From an uncultured Clostridia bacterium (GTDB lineage Bacteria > Bacillota > Clostridia > TANB77 > CAG-508): a DNA stretch of 6,004 nucleotides. Location of the stretch: positions 1 through 6,004 of the forward strand of contig CANQOU010000078.1 in NCBI GenBank assembly GCA_947625565.1, written 5' to 3'. Of this stretch, positions 1 through 6,004 are shown piece by piece; positions within the stretch are counted from its first letter, which is position 1, and every line of letters starts with the position of its first letter. The translations under genes and the position numbers were made by a program. The notes under the pieces were generated by a model that worked only from the letters and a program-made list of their open reading frames with translations, had not been told where the DNA came from and did no database searches.

Positions 1-59
1 GTAATGAATTAACAAACTACAATTTGGTTAAAGGACAACAAATATTTATGCAAAACTAA
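1..59 (+). CDS. C-terminal end of an unidentified protein, possibly LysM-containing (partial)
   Basis: An open frame enters from the left edge (first full codon at 3) and ends with TAA at 57-59, giving the 18 residues NELTNYNLVKGQQIFMQN. The other two forward frames stop within the first 12 bases. The pattern N-x-L-x-N-x-NLVxGQxI resembles the final strand of LysM peptidoglycan-binding repeats, where an Asn-Leu-Ile/Val stretch is followed by Gly-Gln and a hydrophobic residue. The frame is followed 15 bases later by a hairpin and T-run, as expected at a gene end. The LysM reading rests on very few residues and is tentative; that this is a genuine gene end is more likely than the family name. 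Nothing can be said about the rest of the protein. Confidence 0.45.
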   Translation, partial: NELTNYNLVKGQQIFMQN

Positions 60-73
60 AATAAAGATTTAAG

Positions 74-117
74 AAAAATGGTTTGAAATTAATTAAAAAT
101 TTTTTCAAACCATTTTT
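74..117. terminator. Bidirectional intrinsic terminator between convergent genes
   Basis: The left arm 74-88 pairs perfectly with 103-117 (15 bp, with the core TGGTTTGAAA against TTTCAAACCA), leaving a 14-base loop. On the + strand the stem ends in a run of six T (113-118), which would end the left-hand partial gene. On the - strand the stem ends in five T followed by CTTAAAT, which would end the regulator gene. The regulator's stop codon (89-91) lies in the loop and its last codons form one arm. Stem and tails are read directly; the function is inferred from the standard Rho-independent design. Confidence 0.75.
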
Positions 118-640
118 TCATATTAAGCAACAATTCATCTAAAGAATAACAACTTTCATTTCTAAAATATTTTAAAATTTCCATCAATATTCCATTCATG
201 AGAAATGAAATATTAAGCTCAAGATATTTATCTTTGTAAATATATTTTAAAGCATTATAAATTTTTTGACTAGCAATCTTTTTTAATTTTTCCAAAAATA
301 AAAAAGATTCATCAGCAGATAATAGTAATTTATATGTTTCTTCATTATCTTTCAAACATTGAATAATATTTACAAAATAATCTTCAATATCTTGCTTTGA
401 ATATAATTTTAAATCTTCACTACACAAAAGCTCAATTGTTTGCAACTGATAGTCATGTGCTACTTCATATATATTATCATAATGAGTATAAAATGTACTT
501 CTAGTTAATTGAGCTCTTTTAACTAATTCTGTAACAGTTATTTTATCTAACTGCTTTTTTTCGCTAATCAATTCAGCAAAAGTTTTTTTTATTAGATTTC
601 TTGTTTTAATAGAAGAAGAATTTAGACATTGTACTTTCAT
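89..640 (-). CDS. TetR/AcrR-family transcriptional regulator
   Basis: This 183-residue protein is the normal size for the TetR family. Residues about 11-60 form the DNA-binding domain. Helix 1 (KTRNLIKKTFAELISEK) is followed by the helix-turn-helix at about 34-54, with ITVTELVKRAQLTRSTFYTHY matching the family signature (hydrophobic-T-V-x-E-L ... S-T-F-Y-x-H-Y). Residues about 62-183 are a helical ligand-binding/dimerisation region. Its end (SFLMNGILMEILKYF, then a hydrophobic last helix) resembles the DhaS/AcrR-like C-terminal domain seen in many Bacillota regulators; ligand unknown. The ATG at 638-640 is preceded by GAAAGGA (648-654) with a 7-base gap, so the start is secure. The gene is divergent from the MMPL transporter across 179 bp containing a 22-bp palindrome, the usual arrangement for a local repressor of an exporter. 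It probably represses the transporter and perhaps itself; this is inference. The C-terminal codons lie inside the terminator hairpin. Confidence 0.93.
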   Translation of the reverse strand: MKVQCLNSSSIKTRNLIKKTFAELISEKKQLDKITVTELVKRAQLTRSTFYTHYDNIYEVAHDYQLQTIELLCSEDLKLYSKQDIEDYFVNIIQCLKDNEETYKLLLSADESFLFLEKLKKIASQKIYNALKYIYKDKYLELNISFLMNGILMEILKYFRNESCYSLDELLLNMKKWFEKIFN

Positions 641-665
641 AATTGCATCCTTTCTTTAAAATAAT

Positions 666-694
666 AATATATAAATATTATAACACAGTTTCAA
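666..694 (-). promoter_or_regulatory. Probable promoter of the TetR-family regulator gene
   Basis: Read on the - strand, TTGAAA (694-689) is followed after 17 bases by TATATT (671-666), a good sigma-A-like match. Transcription would start near 659, just ahead of the ribosome binding site at 654-648. A second TATAAT exists at 682-677, but it has no good -35 element at the right distance. In such A+T-rich DNA chance matches are common, so confidence is moderate. Confidence 0.5.
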
Positions 695-719
695 TGTGAT
701 AAAAAGACAATTTTATAAA

Positions 720-741
720 AAGTGTATAAATTTAGACACTT
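720..741. promoter_or_regulatory. Near-perfect 22-bp palindrome, candidate TetR-family operator
   Basis: The left half AAGTGTATAAA meets the right half TTTAGACACTT; 10 of 11 base pairs are symmetric, the only mismatch being A726 against G735. Size and symmetry fit a site for a TetR-family dimer. It lies between the two divergent promoters, upstream of both proposed -35 boxes: 20 bases before that of the transporter and 25 bases from that of the regulator. It also directly precedes a second possible -35 (TTGACT, 745-750). Because it is upstream of both predicted transcription starts, it is not a transcript terminator for either gene. That it binds this regulator is inferred from position. Confidence 0.65.
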
Positions 742-761
742 ATATTGACTTTATACTTCCA

Positions 762-790
762 TTGAAATAATAATTAGAATATAATATAAT
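762..790 (+). promoter_or_regulatory. Promoter of the MMPL transporter gene
   Basis: TTGAAA (762-767) and a perfect TATAAT (785-790) are separated by 17 bases, a textbook sigma-A-type promoter. Transcription would start near 797, leaving a leader of about 23 bases that carries the ribosome binding site. An overlapping alternative, TTGACT (745-750) with TAATAA (768-773), has a better -35 but a poor -10. Confidence 0.7.
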
Positions 791-803
791 GCATGTTAAA
801 ATG

Positions 804-813
804 AAAGGAAGGA
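804..813 (+). promoter_or_regulatory. Ribosome binding site fixing the TTG start of the transporter
   Basis: AAAGGAAGGA ends six bases before the TTG at 820-822. The only upstream in-frame ATG (793-795) runs into TGA at 802-804 after three codons. The next in-frame ATG (residue 53) would remove the first membrane segment. Together these make TTG the only reasonable start. Confidence 0.8.
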
Positions 814-819
814 TTTACT

Positions 820-3800
820 TTGAGAAAAATTACAGACTTCATAATCAACAAAAGACATTTAATTTTAATATTATTTATTATATTTACTATAGTATCAGGC
901 ATATTATCAACAAAAGTAAAAATCAATCATGATATAGCTGAATATTTACCAGACACATCAGAAACAAGAATAGGTATGGACATAATGGAGAAGGAATTTT
1001 CAGAAACAGAAACCAGTAGTTTAAATATAATGTTTGAGAACTTAGGTAATGAAGAAAAACAAAAAATAAAAAATGATTTAGAATCAACAGACGGAGTAGA
1101 AAGCGTAGATTATGATGACACAGAAAACTACAACAAAGAAAATTATACTTTATATGTTGTTACAGTAGATGATAAATCTGATTCAGAGTTAGCAAAAAAT
1201 GTATATAATCAAATATCAGAAAAATATAAAGAGTATACATTTTATACAAGTGGAGGAATATCAGAAACAAACAAATCAGTATTACCAATTTGGATAATTA
1301 TACTTGCAGTTGCTTGTGCTTTAGTTATTTTACTTATAATGTGTGAATCTTATGTAGAACCATTTCTATTTTTAACTTCAATACTTATGGCAGTAGTTCT
1401 AAACAAAGGAACCAATATTATATTTTCAAATGTCTCACATATTACAGATTCAATAGCAGCCATACTACAAATGGCTTTATCAATGGACTATTCAATAATG
1501 CTTATGAATAGATATGACCAAGAAAAGAAAACAGAAAAAGACAAAGTAAAAGCTATGAAAAATGCTTTATATAAAGCATTTCAAGCTATATCAAGTAGCT
1601 CAGTTACAACAATAGTTGGACTTTTGGCATTAGTATTTATGACATTTAAAATTGGAAAAGACTTAGGATTTGTTTTGGCAAAAGGTGTACTATTTAGTTT
1701 GATTTGCATTTTCTTTGTACTTCCAGACTTGATACTAATGTTTGATAAATGGATTTCTAAAACAAAAAAGAGAAGTCCAAATATCAAACTAGGTAAGTTA
1801 GGAAGCTTTAGCTATAAAATTAGATTTATTGCTGTTCCAATATTTCTTATAGTGTTTATTACAAGCTTTTTACTAAAAGGAAATTTAGGTATTGATTATA
1901 CAGATTCACAAACAGATAAAATAGCAGATGTATTTTCTGAAAACAATCAAATAGCTGTATTATATAAAAATGAAAATGAAGAAGAGATTTCAAAAAAATT
2001 AGAAGAACTAGAAAATGAAGAAAAAGTAGACGAAGTATTAGCATATGGAAATACTATCAATGAAAAATTAACTTATGACAAACTAAAAGATAAGTTAAAG
2101 GATTTAGGCTCAGATGTTGATATAGAAGACTATCTATTAAAAATAGTATATTTTGATTACTTTAACCCAGAAAAAAATAATACAATTACTTTTAAAGAAT
2201 TTATAGACTTTATTGAAAATGAAGCATATACCAATGAAAAGACAAACGAAAAAATAAATGATAAAACAAAAAAAGATATTACTAGATTAAAAAACTTTGT
2301 TGTAGAAGAAGATATAAATAGAAAAAGGACCTCAAGTGATATATCAAATATTTTAGAAATTAATAAAAGCAAAATAGAGGATATTTTTACATATTATCTT
2401 TCTAAAAACAACAATACACAAATTACTTTAAATGACTTCATAAACTTTATGAATAAAGATGTTTTAACAAATGAAAAATATGCTAGCAAGATTAACTCTG
2501 ACAGTAGAAATAAATTAAATACATTATCAAAATTTACAAATAAACAAACAATACAAAAGAAAATAACAAGTAGTCAAATGGCAAAACTTTTTGGAATTGA
2601 TAATAATACAATGAATGAATTATATAAATATTATATCCTTGTAAATGATATTGATGTAAAAATGACAATTTCAGAATTTTCTAATTTTGTATTAAATGAT
2701 GTATTAAAAAATGCTGAATATGCAAATAGCTTTGATGCTAAAACAGTGCAAAATATTAAATTATTATCAACATTCAGCAATTCAAGTACAATAAATAAAC
2801 AAATGAACAATAAAGCATTATCTAATCTATTTGGAATAGAAGAAACAAAGGTAAATCAAATTTTACTTTTAAAATATAGCGCACAAAAAAATGAAAATAA
2901 ATATACAATATTAGAATTTATTAAAAATGTAAGTGATATAAAAAGTAAAACACAATATTTAGATGGTATTGATACAACTAACTTAGAAAAAATCATGTCA
3001 AATCCAGAACTTCTTAATGATAAAACTGAATATAAAGCTACTGAAATGTCGAAAATGCTTGGTATAGATATAAATCAAATGTATCAATTATATAATCTAA
3101 TTGATTTTGTAAAAGGAAATATAAGTAAATGGACAGCCACACCAAATGAATTTGTAAAAATAATATTAGATAATAGTAAAGTTGAAAGCATCAAAAATAG
3201 TATTGATGAGGCAACATTTAAACAATTAAAATTATTATCAGATATAATGACATATACTATTAATAAGAAAAGCTTTACTTATCAAGAAATTTCTCAAATA
3301 ATAGGTATAGATAGTGATAATGCAAAAAACATATACACTTTATATGTTTCAAGTAAAAATACTACAACACTAACACCACAACAATTTGTAAATTTCGTAC
3401 TTGCACATAAAAATGATGATATGTTAAAAAGCAAAATAACAAATAACACTATCAAGGATTTAAATTTAGTTCAAACTGTTATGAATAGTGTTATAAACAA
3501 TAAAAAATACAAAAGTAGTGAACTATCTTCGTTATTGAGTATGGATAAAAACGATACAGAATTACTTTATGGTTTATATAACTCTAAATATGTAAATAAA
3601 AATCTAAAATTATCATTAAAAGAATTTGTTAATTTTATACTTAATGATGTAATTTCAAATAAAGAATACTCAAGTAGTTTTGACAATGAAAAAATATTGA
3701 AATTAAATACAGTCAATGGAATTATGAATAATAGTATAAAAAATGTAGAATATACTTCAGATGAAATTTTAGCTATTATCAGTAATTTAAGCGATGAGGT

Positions 3801-4674
3801 AGAAAAAAATACAGTAGAAGTGCTTTATACATATTATGGAAGTGATAAGCAATATAATAATGAATGGCAAATGACAGTCGAGGAATTTGTTACATTTTTA
3901 AATGAAAATATTTTACAAGATGAGAGATTTACAGATTTTATAGAACAAGATATGAGAAATGATATAACAGAAGCAAAAACCACAATAGAAGATGCAAAAG
4001 AATTGCTAATAGGAAATAAGTATTCAAGAATTGTGTTAAATACTAAATTTTCTGCAGAATCAAAAGAAACATTTGACTTTATTCAAAAATTAAAAGATAT
4101 GTTTGGAGAAGAAATAAACGATTTCTATGTAGTAGGAGATTCTACAATAGCTTATGAAATAAGTCAAACTTTTGATAATGAGTTAAATTTTATGACTATA
4201 ATAACAATGATAGCAATATTTGCAGTAGTTGCAATTACATTTAAATCTTTAATTATACCAACTATATTAGTTCTTATAATACAGACATCAGTTTATTTAA
4301 CAATGGGAATATTATCTATTATAGGGGAAAATGTATATTTTATTGCAATACTGATTGTTCAAAGTATATTGATGGGAGCAACTATTGATTATGCTATATT
4401 ATATACCTCGTATTATCTTGAACACAGAAAAAGTGAAGGAATAAAACAGGCAATTATAGATTCGTATAATAAGTCAATACATACTATATTGACTTCAAGC
4501 TCAATACTAATTATAGTAACACTAATTATTGCAAATTTCGCATCAGCTATTGCAGCAAAAATATGTAAAACAATTTCAGAAGGAACTATATGCTCAACAA
4601 TTTTAATTTTAACATTACTTCCAGCAATACTTGCTTTTTGTGATAAACTGATAGTTAAAAATAGAAATAAATAG
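820..4674 (+). CDS. MMPL/RND-family membrane transporter with repeat-expanded extracytoplasmic domain
   Basis: This is a 1284-residue integral membrane protein with the duplicated RND/MMPL plan. The first half has membrane segment 1 (about 13-31), an extracytoplasmic domain (about 32-155), then segments 2-6 (about 157-175, 180-200, 209-229, 256-276, 282-308). The second half has segment 7 (335-353), a very large extracytoplasmic domain (354-1124), then segments 8-12 (about 1125-1140, 1145-1165, 1172-1192, 1223-1240, 1252-1273). Each half carries an Asp-Tyr pair in its fourth segment: D223-Y224 (ALSMDYSIML) and D1190-Y1191 (MGATIDYAIL). This is the proton-relay signature of MMPL proteins, so proton-driven export across the cytoplasmic membrane is likely. 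The second extracytoplasmic domain is split: its core is about 355-416 plus 1067-1115, and between them sit about eight tandem repeats. The start is TTG with a strong ribosome binding site. The gene ends TAG TAA, followed directly by a terminator. It is divergent from a TetR-type gene, its likely repressor. The substrate is unknown; relatives move lipids, glycolipids and amphiphilic drugs. The many reverse-strand frames inside it are shadows. Confidence 0.93.
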   Translation: MRKITDFIINKRHLILILFIIFTIVSGILSTKVKINHDIAEYLPDTSETRIGMDIMEKEFSETETSSLNIMFENLGNEEKQKIKNDLESTDGVESVDYDDTENYNKENYTLYVVTVDDKSDSELAKNVYNQISEKYKEYTFYTSGGISETNKSVLPIWIIILAVACALVILLIMCESYVEPFLFLTSILMAVVLNKGTNIIFSNVSHITDSIAAILQMALSMDYSIMLMNRYDQEKKTEKDKVKAMKNALYKAFQAISSSSVTTIVGLLALVFMTFKIGKDLGFVLAKGVLFSLICIFFVLPDLILMFDKWISKTKKRSPNIKLGKLGSFSYKIRFIAVPIFLIVFITSFLLKGNLGIDYTDSQTDKIADVFSENNQIAVLYKNENEEEISKKLEELENEEKVDEVLAYGNTINEKLTYDKLKDKLKDLGSDVDIEDYLLKIVYFDYFNPEKNNTITFKEFIDFIENEAYTNEKTNEKINDKTKKDITRLKNFVVEEDINRKRTSSDISNILEINKSKIEDIFTYYLSKNNNTQITLNDFINFMNKDVLTNEKYASKINSDSRNKLNTLSKFTNKQTIQKKITSSQMAKLFGIDNNTMNELYKYYILVNDIDVKMTISEFSNFVLNDVLKNAEYANSFDAKTVQNIKLLSTFSNSSTINKQMNNKALSNLFGIEETKVNQILLLKYSAQKNENKYTILEFIKNVSDIKSKTQYLDGIDTTNLEKIMSNPELLNDKTEYKATEMSKMLGIDINQMYQLYNLIDFVKGNISKWTATPNEFVKIILDNSKVESIKNSIDEATFKQLKLLSDIMTYTINKKSFTYQEISQIIGIDSDNAKNIYTLYVSSKNTTTLTPQQFVNFVLAHKNDDMLKSKITNNTIKDLNLVQTVMNSVINNKKYKSSELSSLLSMDKNDTELLYGLYNSKYVNKNLKLSLKEFVNFILNDVISNKEYSSSFDNEKILKLNTVNGIMNNSIKNVEYTSDEILAIISNLSDEVEKNTVEVLYTYYGSDKQYNNEWQMTVEEFVTFLNENILQDERFTDFIEQDMRNDITEAKTTIEDAKELLIGNKYSRIVLNTKFSAESKETFDFIQKLKDMFGEEINDFYVVGDSTIAYEISQTFDNELNFMTIITMIAIFAVVAITFKSLIIPTILVLIIQTSVYLTMGILSIIGENVYFIAILIVQSILMGATIDYAILYTSYYLEHRKSEGIKQAIIDSYNKSIHTILTSSSILIIVTLIIANFASAIAAKICKTISEGTICSTILILTLLPAILAFCDKLIVKNRNK
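2068..4008 (+). repeat. Eight tandem ~80-residue protein repeats within the transporter
   Basis: Units begin at about residues 417, 502, 580, 660, 736, 816, 894 and 975 and end near 1063, so each is 76-86 residues. A unit reads: a short polar start with S/T-S/T-x-E/Q-hydrophobic; a helix ending L-x-G-I-D or similar (LFGID, LFGIE, MLGID, IIGID); a Leu/Tyr-rich helix (LYKYY, LYTLY, LYGLY); a linker with Asn and Lys; then T/S-hydrophobic-x-E-F-hydrophobic-x-F (MTISEFSNFVLNDVL, LSLKEFVNFILNDVI, MTVEEFVTFLNENIL); and a final helix with regular Leu. Units 2, 3, 6 and 7 are most alike; the first and last are divergent, and unit 4 is short with a weaker second half. DNA similarity between units is low, so the duplication is old. 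Function unknown; probably an all-helical extracytoplasmic extension. Boundaries are by eye, accurate to a few residues. Confidence 0.8.
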
Positions 4675-4678
4675 TAAT

Positions 4679-4718
4679 AAAAGAGCAAGTAAAGATATTT
4701 ACAATTACTTGCCCTTTT
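4679..4718 (+). terminator. Intrinsic terminator after the transporter gene
   Basis: GCAAGTAA (4685-4692) pairs with TTACTTGC (4705-4712). After one A/C mismatch, AAAAG (4679-4683) pairs with CTTTT (4714-4718), followed by GTTATACTTTAA. The stem starts five bases after the TAG stop and two bases after the second stop (TAA). The T-run is short and the loop of 12 bases can refold (GTAAA against TTTAC), so read-through is possible. It separates the transporter from the downstream glycosyltransferase gene. Confidence 0.7.
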
Positions 4719-4810
4719 GTTATACTTTAATTTGTAAGAGATAATAAAACTAAAACAATAATTGTAAATTAAGAAAATTTGTAATAAAATTTATTGAAAT
4801 AAATTCTATA

Positions 4811-4816
4811 TATAAT
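4811..4816 (+). promoter_or_regulatory. Possible -10 element for the glycosyltransferase fusion gene
   Basis: A perfect TATAAT lies 33 bases ahead of the ATG at 4850. The nearest TTGAAA (4794-4799) is only 11 bases away, too close to be its -35, and no good -35 sits at 16-18 bases. Some promoter is expected here because a terminator precedes the gene, but this element is weakly supported in such A+T-rich DNA. The rest of 4719-4849 shows no gene or other clear signal. Confidence 0.35.
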
Positions 4817-4849
4817 CAAAATAATAAGTATTTATAAAAAGAGGAAGAA

Positions 4850-6004
4850 ATGAATATTTTAGTAACTATAAATGATAAATATGTAAAACAATTAAATATT
4901 TTGCTAAATTCTATACAAATATCTAATAGAAATGAAAATTTTAATGTGTATATTTTAAATAAAAATTTAACTATAAAACACATAGAAGAAATAAAAAAAG
5001 GATTAGATTTAGAAAAATTTCATATAAACGATGTAAAAATCGACGAAGAAAAAATAAAATCATTACCAGTATATAAAGAAAAATATCCAGTTGAAATTTA
5101 TTTTAGAATTTTTGCAGCAAAATATTTACCAAATAATGTAGATAGAGTTTTATATTTAGATAGTGATACAATAGTAATAAATAAACTAGATACACTATAT
5201 AATATGAATTTTGAAGACAACTATTTTATTGCAACAACACATATCAAAAAGATGTTACATAAATTTAATGAAATAAGATTAGGAATGGATAAAGACGAAC
5301 CATATATAAACACAGGAGTTCTTTTAATGAACTTAAAAGAATTACGAAAAATAAAAATTGAAGAAGAAGTAATAGATTTTGTACAGAGGACTGAAAAAAA
5401 ACTTATATTACCTGACCAAGATATAATTAGCACAATATATGGTGACAAAATAAAACTAGTAAGTGATTTAAAATACAATTTAGGTGATAGAAACTTAAAT
5501 TTTTATAATCTAAATAATCCTAAATCTAAAATAGGAATTAAATGGATTTGTAAAAATACAATAATTATTCATTACTTTGGTAGAAACAAACCTTGGAATA
5601 ACGGATATGTTGGTAAATTAGGATGTTTTTATAATAAGCTTGTAGAAAAATTAGAAAAAAATTATAATAAAAAGGTTTTAATCTTATCATGTGGAACAGG
5701 TGGAGGACATAACACAGCAGCAAAGGCAATACAAGAAGAACTTCTTGCAAGAAATATTAAAGCTGATTTTAAGGAATATTTAGAAATTATTAATCCGAAA
5801 TTAAAAGATAATGTCAATAATTTATATATACAATCAACAAATAAAAATGGTAAAATATTTAAAAATGTGTATAACTTAGGTAAAATTTATGAAAAAACTA
5901 AACTAAAATCACCAGTATACATTATCAATAGTTTAAATAAAGATAAACTTTATAATTATATAAAGAAAAATAAATATAATTTCATTATAACTACACATTT
6001 ATTT
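4850..6004 (+). CDS. GT8 glycosyltransferase fused to MGDG-synthase/UgtP-like glycosyltransferase (partial, 3' end missing)
   Basis: The frame is open from ATG 4850 to the window edge (385 codons, no stop). AGAGGAAG (4840-4847) precedes the ATG by two bases, with GAGG giving the usual spacing. Residues 1 to about 265 are a GT8 family domain: MNILVTINDKYVKQLNILLNS at the start, PVEIYFRIFAAKYLP, the metal/nucleotide-sugar DxD motif in LYLDSDTIV (D104, D106), YINTGVLLMNL (152-162), LPDQDII (187-193), and the terminal HYFGRNKPW (241-249), matching the family's HxxGxxKPW. After a short Lys/Asn-rich linker, residues 274 onward (KKVLILSCGTGGGHNTAAKAI) match the start of the MGDG-synthase domain, whose GGGH motif (here G284-H287) is shared with UgtP-type diacylglycerol glucosyltransferases. 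Only about 110 residues of it are visible; its nucleotide-sugar-binding second half would lie outside. Likely role: a cytoplasmic, membrane-associated enzyme that puts a sugar on diacylglycerol or a related lipid, with the GT8 part adding another sugar. Donors, acceptor and order of steps are inference. Confidence 0.88.
   Translation, partial: MNILVTINDKYVKQLNILLNSIQISNRNENFNVYILNKNLTIKHIEEIKKGLDLEKFHINDVKIDEEKIKSLPVYKEKYPVEIYFRIFAAKYLPNNVDRVLYLDSDTIVINKLDTLYNMNFEDNYFIATTHIKKMLHKFNEIRLGMDKDEPYINTGVLLMNLKELRKIKIEEEVIDFVQRTEKKLILPDQDIISTIYGDKIKLVSDLKYNLGDRNLNFYNLNNPKSKIGIKWICKNTIIIHYFGRNKPWNNGYVGKLGCFYNKLVEKLEKNYNKKVLILSCGTGGGHNTAAKAIQEELLARNIKADFKEYLEIINPKLKDNVNNLYIQSTNKNGKIFKNVYNLGKIYEKTKLKSPVYIINSLNKDKLYNYIKKNKYNFIITTHLF

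Noticed and set aside
684..698. CACA-7-TGTG inverted repeat around the regulator's -35 box as a second operator
   Set aside because: The arms are only four bases and flanking bases do not pair. It shares just GTGT/ACAC-like ends with the 22-bp palindrome. It could be a weak second site, but chance explains it equally well.
2161..2220. Possible calcium-binding EF-hands, because of N/D-rich linkers followed by T-x-x-E-F-hydrophobic-x-F
   Set aside because: The resemblance repeats in each unit, but the linkers lack the regular 12-residue D-x-D/N-x-D-G loop with a final Glu at the right position. The similarity is better explained by the repeat family's own helix pattern.
4413..4688. Reverse-strand open frame of 91 codons at the end of the transporter gene
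   Set aside because: It lies almost wholly antisense to the conserved last membrane segments of the transporter, has no ribosome binding site that stands out, and its hydrophobic translation is the mirror of the sense codons. The other reverse frames at 1581-1787, 1859-2044, 2157-2372, 5221-5478 and 5565-5750 are rejected for the same reason.
5640..5680. Boundary of two separate genes between the GT8 and MGDG-synthase-like domains
   Set aside because: There is no stop codon in the frame here and no ATG, GTG or TTG with a ribosome binding site that would start a second protein just before KKVLILSCG. The frame runs continuously, so a fusion is the simpler reading.
1..6004. CRISPR arrays, tRNA or rRNA genes, insertion sequences, phage attachment sites
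   Set aside because: No regularly spaced DNA repeats, no tRNA-like cloverleaf or conserved rRNA stretches, and no transposase frame or terminal inverted repeats were seen. The only large repeats are at protein level inside the transporter and are divergent in DNA.

Overview
The window is very A+T-rich DNA from a low-G+C Gram-positive bacterium, most likely a clostridium-like member of the Bacillota. The basis is the base composition, strong AGGA-type ribosome binding sites, sigma-A-like promoters, a TTG start, and tryptophan written as TGG with no in-frame TGA. The last point argues for the standard bacterial code rather than a mollicute code. The assignment is by style only; no marker gene is present.

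Layout, left to right. (1) The last 18 codons of a + strand gene enter from outside the window; its end resembles the last part of a LysM repeat. (2) A hairpin with T-runs on both sides separates it from (3) a TetR/AcrR-type regulator on the - strand; the hairpin covers the regulator's last codons. (4) A 179-bp divergent intergenic region holds back-to-back promoters and a 22-bp near-perfect palindrome, the best candidate for the regulator's operator. (5) A 1284-residue MMPL/RND-family membrane transporter starts at TTG. Its second extracytoplasmic domain is enlarged by about eight tandem repeats of roughly 80 residues. (6) An intrinsic terminator follows. (7) A + strand gene starts at 4850 and runs off the right edge. 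It fuses a complete GT8 glycosyltransferase domain to the start of an MGDG-synthase/UgtP-like glycolipid glycosyltransferase domain.

How the genes may work together: the divergent regulator and transporter form a classic local-regulator/exporter pair, so the TetR-type protein probably represses the transporter and perhaps itself. The transporter substrate cannot be read from sequence; MMPL relatives export lipids, glycolipids and amphiphilic compounds. The neighbouring fusion enzyme looks like a maker of membrane glycolipid, so a link between glycolipid synthesis and MMPL export is possible. However, the terminator shows that the two genes are not a simple operon. The most noteworthy items are the repeat array inside the transporter, the GT8-GT28-like fusion, and the palindrome.
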